Source: Priapulus caudatus
Lineage: Eukaryota; Priapulida; Priapulimorpha; Priapulimorphida; Priapulidae
Assembly (NCBI RefSeq): GCF_000485595.1
Contig: NW_014577089.1
Location: 220,048 to 260,161, forward strand
Length of the DNA: 40,114 nt
Reading direction: 5' to 3'
Each line of letters begins with the position of its first letter. Position 1 is the stretch's first letter. Under the pieces are notes generated by a model that had not been told where the DNA came from, searched no databases, and saw only the letters and a list, made by a program, of their open reading frames with translations. This document shows, in pieces, positions 31,935 through 40,114 of this stretch. The translations under genes and the position numbers were made by a program.

Positions 31935-34239
31935 CTAGCCAGAGTGCGGAGTGTCTGAGCAGCTGAAAAGGGATCTGTGGCAGGAGCTGTGCAGGAGAGC
32001 CTTTACGGAGTTACTGCAGCTGCAAGACAGCTAGTACATGCTGGAGATCATGCAATCAGAGAATGGTATATAGTATCCTGTTCTAATAAAGTTAAATTCA
32101 AAGCAAAAAGTGCAGGATTCTGCTATACATTATGGCACATTTATAAAGTCGCATGTGATATTTTACTGGTGTCAAGTATGGTTGTAACGGGAGTATGATT
32201 GAAGTTATACACTAGTAGAGTAGGAATACTCAAGAATTGGTAGATATGAAAAATATGGTTTGCAATGATTGACTTTTGTAATTATGAGGACTAATTCTGG
32301 ATTTTTTTTATTTTAAAGGAAGAGGACATACTCAGGAATAGGTCATTAAATAAGGAATAGGTTTCTATGAAAAAGGTTACACACATTACCTCCCTTATAT
32401 AATAAGAGAGCACTCAACGTTCTCAATATCCTGATTTTCTGGAACACCAGGTTAAATTACGTACATTTTTCATTGTCATTGGCCAGCAGTGCTATTTCAT
32501 ATGAGAACTAGTGTATGATGCTAATCAAAATATATCCATATATAATATTGCTGAAACTATACACCTGTGGTCAGCACGTACTCAGCAGTAGTGTGATATG
32601 AAAAATGCTGATACCAATGATTCACTTTCTTAATTATAAGGAGGTAAATTTCTCACACCTCTTTAAAACGTGCAATATCGTAGAGGTCACCCAAGAATAT
32701 TAACATTGGTGTAGTAGACTGATGGGTAAAGCATTATGTGCAATGTTTGGTAATTCAATTTTTAGTAAAAACAAAACTTTCTAATGAAATGTTTTTTCCA
32801 CTACAATTTATTGTGGTTGTTTTTAGTTGGTATACAGTTGGCTTTGACTATACACTCATACGGCTTATATCTTGAATATATATGTATCAAGAGCGTATTA
32901 AGTATACTATGCTTATATCTGCTATACTTAACATGCTCTTGTATGTATATATATATATATTATCATAAAATGACTATGGTCACATTCACATGGCTGCTTA
33001 CACTGATTAGCTAAAATTACCACAAACAGTTCTCACATTTTACATCTGTCACTCCAATACACACATATGTAATCTCATCTTCCACTACATAAACTGATGA
33101 ACAAAAACATAACATGATTTTGAAATAGCTATTTATACAAGATATATATATACACCAAATGATTATACCATCAAGTATATCAGAAATATACCAGACGAAA
33201 TTCCAATACCAAGGAAAAGGGTACAATCTGGGATTTCCAAAAAAGTGTAGAAAAAAAAGTATATTTTTGTATTCTTCAAAAAAGTACTTTTAAAAAGTAG
33301 CAACACTTTTTCAGATGGATAATAAATAATCATACCAAAATAAGTTAACGTATAACATAAGATATAATGGGGTGTGCTGTAGGTACTATCAGCAACTATT
33401 CAACTAAAAAGATAATAAAAAGATATTTTTTTAGCATAGGCTTCGATGATTGCAATCCCTCTTCCAACTCTGCTCTTAAAACTTACACTTGCAACAAAAG
33501 AAATTCATGTGTAGTAATTCATGAAATCTATCAACAATCTCTTAAAACTTATACATATACAATGAAGTGCAGTTTACAGAGAAAAAGAAATCATAACTCC
33601 ATTGACTGTGTCATATGGTCACAGAATGGGTATACTATAAAGCAAGCCTTGTGAGATCAACGCCATAAAACCGGAAAATACAAGTAGCAACCTGGCCCAC
33701 TAATTATAGACCCTTCAGACGTATACCCTATAATACTAGTGACCTTATACTATAACGTGATGGGTGACTTGTGTGCTAATTAGAGCTTGCGATACACTTG
33801 TATTAATTATTATACACGTGCAATCAGGAGTGAATAAAAACAAATGTGATATATTTCTGGCTTTATGTTTAAATATAATGCAGGTCAAATTTATGTTACA
33901 ATTCTAGTCTCTCTCGACCTGATCTGGAATACTGGTATATGCACTTTTTGACATCACGAGAACAAATAACATATAACTGGAACCTTGTGCCAGTAAAGTG
34001 CTCAACACGCATGGGGCAAAGATGCATATTAGTGTCTCATAAAATAAGCACTGAGCCCATGAGAGGAGACTAACGTATAAGTTAACAATGATTAACAGAA
34101 ATTAGTAGGCAAAGGGTCTCCGATTTTGCATTTTATTCGACATTACTGGGTTTGCACACGAATAAAAAGTCATCATAACATGACTGAAGCATGCCATTTG
34201 ATGCAGTACTGAATTTGAACAATATTTAAAAACATTGGA
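31935..34239. other. AT-rich spacer or gene B intron, no supported exon
   Basis: 32210-32420 and 32560-32690 resemble each other loosely (ATATGAAAAAT...CAATGATT...TAATTAT), an old duplication. 33225-33315 is another AAAAAGTAT stretch. No WYH-type exon for gene B was found. Confidence 0.4.
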
Positions 34240-34745
34240 TAAATGCAGGCCGGGGGGGGGGGTGTGCCTCGTTCGAACTGGGTTAGGGGGGTTCCTCGGG
34301 AAAACTTGAAACTGACCTGTGCAAACCGCTTTTGCGCCCTAAATACACCTGTCACCAATATTGCACTAAAACTATAACCTGTTGCAAATATTGCACGTTT
34401 TGTATATGTCTGTCTCCGCTGTCAATATAATTAGAGCAATATGGCCAATATCGGACTTGTGATATTGACCAATATTGTTGCCAATATTGGGCGATATTGA
34501 ACCAATATTTGCCTATATTGAACAAATATCTACCTATATTGACCCAATATTGTTTTGCCAATATTAGGCCAATATCAGCTTGATGGGTGGGTATCTAGAT
34601 AACCCTGTGCCAATAAAGATGTTCGGAAAATATACCCTGTATCAATAATGATGTTCGGAAAATATACCCTGTCCAGCGGCACGTCCCCAGTACCTTTAAC
34701 AATGGGAGTGCCCCCCACGAGAAAACCGGGCACAAATGTAAGCCA
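34240..34745 (-). mobile_element. CCAATATTGG-rich repeat element, copy 2 (inverted)
   Basis: Reverse counterpart of 29540-30030: it carries TCGGAAAATATACCCTGT twice, CCAGTACCTTTAACAATGGG at its right end and a cluster of CCAATATTG words, with a G-rich tract (10 G) near 34253. Identity looks high over about 150 bases and lower elsewhere. Confidence 0.75.
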
Positions 34746-35344
34746 ATTTTCACGCCAATATGGTGACGTTGCATTGTATCGAATTCTATGTTACTTGTAG
34801 TTCACCAGTAATAGCTGATCAGATCAATACAGTAAGGTTTAGGGTATATCTGCACCCATTATTATAAGGATGACATATAAACGACATAAATATTATATAT
34901 ATATCATATAATCTGATGATAATTACATACATTATATATCAGAAGAAATCCCATTCGCGTAACAAATCCATCACTAACGATAATTCCAAAGGAAGAATGT
35001 ATACATCGACTATTACACACAGATCAACTACTACACATACGCAGTACGCCTCCTATAACTTGTCTTCTATAACGTACCTTACGTGGTAAATTACTAACAC
35101 TCTTACTTGGTAATGCTATTAGCCATGTCAACTGTGTCTATCTTGACAGCTGTCCATTAGTTGTACTCTGAACCTATCACGATGCTCATTTGATCACCAA
35201 TTACAAGGGTCTTATGGAACCATCTGTTTGTATCCAGAACAACTATAAAACAAATACAATATGTATTACACAGACGGATGTGGTACACAGTCCCAGGAAC
35301 ATATATGTATACTATGACAATGTATGTCTATGTATATCAATGTG
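34746..35344. other. Gene B intron sequence, nothing recognised
   Basis: AT-rich; no exon or repeat identified before the TGCG repeat. Confidence 0.4.
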
Positions 35345-35615
35345 TCTATGTCTGTGTGTGCTTACGTGCGTGCATGCGTTGCGTGCGTGCGTGCATGCAT
35401 TGCGTGCGTGCGTGCATGCATTGCGTGCGTGCGTGCGTGCAAGCATTGCGTGCGCGTGTGCATGTGTTGCGTGCATACATGCGTTTTGCGTGCGTGCATG
35501 CGTTGCGTGCGTGCATGCGTTGCGTGCGTGCATGCGTTGCGTGCAAGCGTTGCGTGTGTCAGTGCAAGCATTGCATGCGTGCGTTGCGTTGTGTGTGCAT
35601 GCGTGGATAAATCAC
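35345..35615. repeat. TGCG/TGCA-rich tandem repeat
   Basis: GCGTTGCGTGCGTGCATGC units in irregular steps of about 20-27 bases. All frames stay open and give Cys/Ala/Arg- or His/Ala/Thr-rich peptides, a property of the repeat rather than a gene. Alternating purine-pyrimidine composition. Confidence 0.9.
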
Positions 35616-35689
35616 CCATACACCTGCTTGTAGAAAGTTGCCTAGTTGCTGGCACAGACGCTATATAGATATCAGAATTGTACACTTAC

Positions 35690-35819
35690 TAATCTCTCCA
35701 GGATGTACGGTCACTTCCATTTCTCGACACTCTGTGTAACACTCAGGTGGAGGTTGCAGGGTCCAGGTCTTACTTCCACTGATTTGTGCCTGCCAAGATG
35801 GGTTTCCAACAGCATCCAC
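35690..35819 (-). CDS. Gene B exon (JmjC/cupin oxygenase core, C-terminal half)
   Basis: A 130-nt exon with acceptor TTGTATTAG|GTGGAT and donor GAGATTA|GTAAGT. It encodes VDAVGNPSWQAQISGSKTWT, then LQPPPECYTECREMEV and TVHPGEI, plus one base. The opening Val-Asp supplies the Asp of the HxD iron motif whose His ends the previous exon. SWQAQISGSKTW is typical of FIH-like JmjC proteins, the Lys being the usual 2-oxoglutarate contact. HPGEI matches the strand leading into the second metal-binding His, which must lie in a following exon. Function: probable Fe(II)/2-oxoglutarate dioxygenase or cupin-like protein of unknown substrate. Confidence 0.8.
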
Positions 35820-37943
35820 CTAATACAACGGAAACTGGCTTTCAGTCTAAATTAAGGCAGATGAGCTCTGATGATTTCTTGATACACACTTGCAACATAA
35901 AACACTGGCAATTTTGGTTTATTTCATTGGCAGTAATTAGGTGTATCCACGGGACTATATCGAAGATGGGGAGAGACAAAGTTGATCAAATAGACAGATC
36001 AATACTGCAGATGTCCTTAATAAATTCTAGTAGGTTATTATGGAATGATCGAAGACATAACAGCTATTCTCCTGTATACATTATATCAGGAGTGTATAAT
36101 ATAGATCTCTATAATTATTATACACTCCTGATTATATTACCTCAATCCCATTCATCATTAGATAGATTATTAGATTATTAGATTATTATTATTCACTCCT
36201 CATGATGTGATATCAGATGATGTTGTTATTAGAATTTCTGGTATACATTACAGATCATTATAGAACTATTATATAGACATTATTTCGTTGTAGGTTATTG
36301 CATTTTATTTGATATTTTTTTATTTCACTTCATTCTATGTACGTGTGTGTGTTGCGTGTGTGCGCGCGTGTGTGCGTGTGTGCATACGTGCGTGTGTGCG
36401 CGTGTACGTGTTTTACACAGAATTTTCACAAGATTTACACGTGTTGACTAGTGAGTTACTGTGAGTATACTTCATATACCTAAGTGCAAGCTAATGCCCC
36501 TCGAGGTTATCATACGTGAAAAGCTATTGTCCGCGCGTGTGCCGACAAATTGTTTGGGCACGCGGCTAAATATAGCAACTAATCACAGCTTTGCTTATAC
36601 GTGCAGCATACAGCATCATCTAAACTTGATGGCAGGTGCCATCATTCATCAAGGTATAGAGTTCTGGCCCAAACTGAGAGTGCTCAAGAACACCTAACAT
36701 GGTAATTCCAGCTCCATTTTCCATTACGCACAAACGGTCATTAATTAATATAACGTTGAGCCTAAATCAGAGCAGTGAGACATGTCCACACTTGTTACCC
36801 TAGACAATGTGATATGGACTCGATTATGCAGCATTTTGACCATAGAAATATATATAGTTAGATGTATCTATATTATTACTATGATTTTGACATTATACGC
36901 TGTACATGCTGAACCGCACAACCACACTTGCCATACTGGCGTCATACTGGAGTTACTTCCGCATATACTAGCTACGCATAGCCATAGCAGCAAAGTGGGC
37001 AAACCAGTTAAGCAGCGGTACGTTCGCAGAAAACAGATTTATATTGTCTAGCGCGCGTACGTGAGTCTTATACGCGAGTCTCAAACACCTTTTACATACG
37101 CTGTATTTATGTCGGATATGCTATCAGGTACTTACATGTAGGCCTACACCTGCTTCAATAAGGTTTGACATACTTATAATACCAAGAGCTAATAGCTCTT
37201 TATAATACCAGGAGTGAATAATAATAGATTATTATTATATATCTTATTTATTATAATATTATAACTTTCCAATTATTCCAAATAATATAAAATAAATAAA
37301 TATATTATTTGGATGATAGTATGATACATCTTTAGGATATAATCGTAAAGTCAGGTTTGTTAACTGTAACTATGCATTCACAAAGCATAATTAGCACATG
37401 TAACATATATCAAGAGTAGATAATAACACATGTGTTATTATCTATTCTTGCATATATGTAAACTTTATATGGAACATACGGCCTGCACCTCAACATTGCC
37501 TCAAGAAATTCAAAGCCACGCCTGGTATACTTAATTCATGAAGCCTTGGAGTGGCCTTTAGGGAATAGTTTGACTTTTCACAGCTATAGAGATTGTCTTG
37601 CCTCTTATCTAGTGAGAACTGCAACGCGGATACTCATTTATATGCAATCATGGAAATAATAGATCGCAATTGATTTGTGGGGATTGAAACTGTTATCTCC
37701 CTTGCCCAGCTGCGACTCAGCGGCTGGCCGCTCAACACCTCCCCTTTGTAAATACTATACTCTTTTCAGCGGCCCCATCGATTCCATCATATGATCATGC
37801 CATCATTCTATCAGATGATCATGCTGCTACCGAACGAAAATCGCACTAGCCCTTTCTCGGCATTCGCCCTTTCTCGGGGCATTCAAAGATATGCTTGGCT
37901 ATCCATAAACGGGGACATTCGGTGCCGTTTCTGGCATACTTAC
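35820..37943 (-). other. Gene B intron, about 2.1 kb
   Basis: Lies between the two secure JmjC exons. Contains an inverted repeat (ATCAGGAGTGTATAAT at 36085-36100 and its complement at 36117-36132), a GTGTGCG microsatellite at about 36345-36415, and a 40-bp palindrome at 37411-37450. The AGGAGTGAATAATAAT word near 37210 is related to the 36085 repeat. Confidence 0.6.
37411..37450. repeat. 40-bp near-perfect palindrome
   Basis: CAAGAGTAGATAATAACACA joins its inverse complement TGTGTTATTATCTATTCTTG with a single mismatch and no loop. With a one-base bulge the symmetry extends outward into ACATATAT/ATATATGT, giving arms of about 29 bases. Confidence 0.9.
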
Positions 37944-38079
37944 ATGCATGTGAGCACCGTATCCTGGAACACCCATGAAGATCCAGTCGGTCTTGCTTGA
38001 CTCGGAGTCGACTGGGAGAAAGTACGGCCGCTGGTAGTGCTGGCGCAGTACGTTAGCGGCGGATGAGTCACAGTTGCTC
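37944..38079 (-). CDS. Gene B exon (JmjC/cupin oxygenase core, N-terminal half)
   Basis: A 136-nt exon: acceptor CTCCCTCTAG|GAGCAA, donor ATGCAT|GTAAGT. One base completes the preceding codon, then 45 codons: SNCDSSAANVLRQHYQRPYF, LPVDSESSKTDWIFMG and VPGYGAHMH. The WIFMGxPGxGAHMH block is the strand bearing the first metal ligand of JmjC/cupin oxygenases; the final His pairs with Asp at residue 2 of the next exon (H-V-D). The exon ends at phase 0 and the next begins at phase 0. The family assignment is by motif; the exact subfamily and substrate are unknown. Confidence 0.8.
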
Positions 38080-38176
38080 CTAGAGGGAGAGGTACTTCTA
38101 TTTAGTCTTAACGCTATTTCTTATCAAAGGACTCTAAAGAAGTCGCTATTAACTAAACTACAAAAAACAAATATAG

Positions 38177-38780
38177 ATGGATAACCTGCGTAATTTTACC
38201 TCCCCACCTCCCGTATCTCCTCTTCCACCTCCAGTTTCTCTTCCCATGCAATCATCTCATTTCTACCGTTTTCTACTCTTTCCCATTTCCAAATTTTGTT
38301 CGCCTATACTCACTGAACCTTGTGCACTTTCTTCACGTTCTTTATCTCCCCCACTGTCTTACCCTAATCTACCTTCTACCCACTCCACCTTCTACCCACT
38401 CCACCTTCGCCCCATCCTCCACCTTCTACCCACTCCACCTTCGCCCCATCCTCCACCTTCTACCCACTCCACCTTCTACCCACTCCACCTTCGCCCCATC
38501 CTCCACCTTCTGTTATTCCTCTACCCCACTTTCTCCCCTTCGTCTACATTGTCGCCTTCTCTGCCCCTTCTATTTTCCCCACTCTACCTTCTTTGGCATG
38601 TCTATCACGTCTACCTTCTCCCACTCTCATGCGTTCCCTGACCCCATTTATTGCACCCTCGCCCTTTCCTCTAACTCATTGATGTTACCCATTTTTCTTC
38701 TTTCTACTACACCTCGTAAATTCTCTTCCCCTCATATACCTTCTCACACCCTCGATCCTCTCTACCTGAGAGTTTGACTG
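38177..38780. repeat. CT-rich tract with CCACCTTCTACCCACT repeats
   Basis: Pyrimidine-rich on plus. Between about 38370 and 38512 the words CCACCTTCTACCCACT and CCACCTTCGCCCCATCCT alternate in a tandem array with units of about 12-24 bases. The open frames here are Pro/Ser/Leu-rich consequences of composition. Confidence 0.85.
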
Positions 38781-39577
38781 TATTCATTTTTGCCATCTAT
38801 AGGTTAGCACAGGATCGAGTGAGTTAAAACAAATGTTGTTTTCTGTTTTAAATAAATAAATAGAAATTATTACACACGCAAAATTCCATTACACAATTAT
38901 AAATTAATGAAATAAAAACTTTTTTATTTGCTTTTGATAAGATGCACGTCAGCTAGATTTTATCTGTGTCTGTGATTCGCACATCTCTCCAATTACTGCC
39001 AAGAATGTACAAACTATACAAAACATAAAACATTGTAAAGCAAAATTGAGTAACCAAAAACATACTTGAATTGAAATTTTTTTCATTCAGTAATTTTATT
39101 ATTACTTCAGTAATTGTAATATCATTTCTTCTCTTGTACTTCAAATTGCTAACCTGATATACAAGTTATTTCGTTTTTTCTTTTTAGTTTCTCTAGTTGT
39201 TCTTTAGTTGGTCACAAAAAGAACAGGGCGACTCCGGATATCCCCTTAGTACTATATAATGGAATATTTTCTGTAGTGTGATTGACCTAATAATAGTCAA
39301 CTGACTGCCTATTATAGATAATAAAAGACCTAATGACGCAATTTTCCCAGTTTATTTTATTATCCAGCAAGATTGCCACTTTACGATTTAGGCTTATCTC
39401 ATTATACCTTCCAATGATGGCTTATCTGTGAGGAACAGGCTGCAAAGTGATTCAATTGGCAGTGATGGAGGCTAATCCACGGAGCCTGCTCGTGCGCGAT
39501 AACGTAAATCTTATATTTCTTACACGGCGACCCAGTCGTACGATCACGGGAGACAATTTCGCAATATCAATACTCAC
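38781..39577. other. AT-rich stretch, probable gene B intron
   Basis: No exon recognised. Contains long T/A-rich segments and no clear repeat family. Confidence 0.4.
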
Positions 39578-39637
39578 TTGCGAGTGTAAGAACCACAACC
39601 CTTGAGAACAGTGCGTATGATAGGAGCAGAAGTAATA
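39578..39637 (-). CDS. Gene B candidate upstream exon
   Basis: A 60-nt interval on minus between acceptor GTGTCTATAG and consensus donor CGCAA|GTGAGT, encoding ITSAPIIRTVLKGCGSYTR and ending with two bases (AA) that would form Lys with the first base of the 38079 exon, so phase is compatible. The exon is short, the pyrimidine tract is poor and no family motif supports it. Confidence 0.25.
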
Positions 39638-40084
39638 CTATAGACACTGACAGATCTATGCTATTATGCTACGCCTGATATAAAGCTAAGTGTGTGGTAT
39701 GTGGGGACAAATGGAGCAAGCATATGCACATATATAATGGCGACATATAATATATATATATATGGTATTGACAATTCGTATTGATATAATTAAATGGCTT
39801 ACTTTACTGCAATTTGCTCTATTTCAATTCAGTTAGTGCAAGCACACTAATACCATCCAAAGTCAGTAAACCTCCACATCGGGAGGTTAACTCAGCTGTC
39901 ACACTCCCACTAATACTAAAGCACTGCAAAGTAACAATATCATTCACTTGATCGAGGCAACCCACATTACATACTGCTGAACAATACTGGCATATATGCT
40001 TAAAATGTACTGAGCACCAATATGCTGTAGAACAGGTGAAAAGGATAGAAGAGGGAAGATGCCAGGGGCAGAGAAAGTGAATGA
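39638..40084. other. Spacer, nothing recognised
   Basis: AT-rich with a (TA)n run near 39745-39762. The rest of gene B presumably lies beyond the window or in exons not recognised here. Confidence 0.35.
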
Positions 40085-40114
40085 TGTGAAGAAGAAGAAG
40101 AAGAAGAAGAAGAA
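40085..40114. repeat. (GAA)n microsatellite at window end
   Basis: AAGAAGAAG continues to the last base and probably beyond the window. Confidence 0.9.

Noticed and set aside
31850-32034. Plus-strand exon reading (WHTSTSGVRHDAPLAEW or QLKRDLWQELCRRAF frames)
   Set aside because: Possible, but no neighbouring plus-strand exon was found; the minus reading fits the strand of gene B. Neither is secure.
32590-32660. Minus-strand NHWYQHF-like frame as the missing WYH exon of gene B
   Set aside because: It lies in an old AT-rich duplication (similar sequence at 32230-32300), lacks the pattern expected after the metal-binding His, and has no suitable splice sites.
35190-35668. Overlapping open frames over the TGCG repeat on both strands
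   Set aside because: All frames stay open because of repeat composition; no start or splice context.

Overview
The window looks like part of a nuclear metazoan genome, probably a (marine) invertebrate. There are no bacterial operons, ribosome-binding sites or long uninterrupted genes. What can be read as coding are short exons bounded by GT...AG sites with matching codon phases, set in AT-rich sequence full of minisatellites, microsatellites, MITE-like inverted-repeat elements and transposase debris. A 10-N run at 26155-26164 marks a scaffold gap. The species cannot be named from sequence alone.

Layout. 1-4465: GA-rich repeats, a degenerate 12-bp repeat, a 72-bp minisatellite, a 25-bp minisatellite and a 35-bp minisatellite, separated by two unique blocks (1436-2060 and 2620-3960) that look like possible regulatory DNA. 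4466-10048: mostly non-coding, with a 231-bp MITE carrying telomere-like repeats, a 129-bp duplication, a possible LINE 3' end, and 44-bp and 21-bp minisatellites. 10049-18232: gene A on the minus strand, reconstructed as six exons with consistent phases and a TATA promoter. 18300-29540: AT-rich spacer with microsatellites, a hAT-like MITE, three copies of a TIR element with ends like TAGCTCACC, a large inverted arrangement around the gap, and a perfect 29-bp-arm hairpin. 29540-40114: gene B on the minus strand, a JmjC/cupin-type dioxygenase of which two exons are secure, interspersed with a broken Merlin/ISXO2-type transposase, an inverted pair of a repeat rich in CCAATATTGG, palindromes and simple repeats.

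Gene A encodes a large, mostly disordered, Ser-rich protein (at least about 958 residues through exon 6) that I do not recognise. Its main exon is strikingly GC-rich compared with its surroundings. Its exon 4 ends inside a 32-bp tandem repeat that continues into the intron and copies the 5' splice site. Gene B has the HxD metal motif of a 2-oxoglutarate/Fe(II) oxygenase split across an intron. No functional link between A and B is visible.

The most interesting observations are the intronic array of repeated splice donors, the unidentified gene A, the nested MITEs with palindromic bZIP-like sites in its first intron, the hairpin with 10-bp flanking repeats, the gap that probably hides a second Merlin copy, and clustered 14-bp palindromes in the left unique blocks. 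Exon calls rest on reading frame, splice consensus and phase agreement only; no similarity search was possible.
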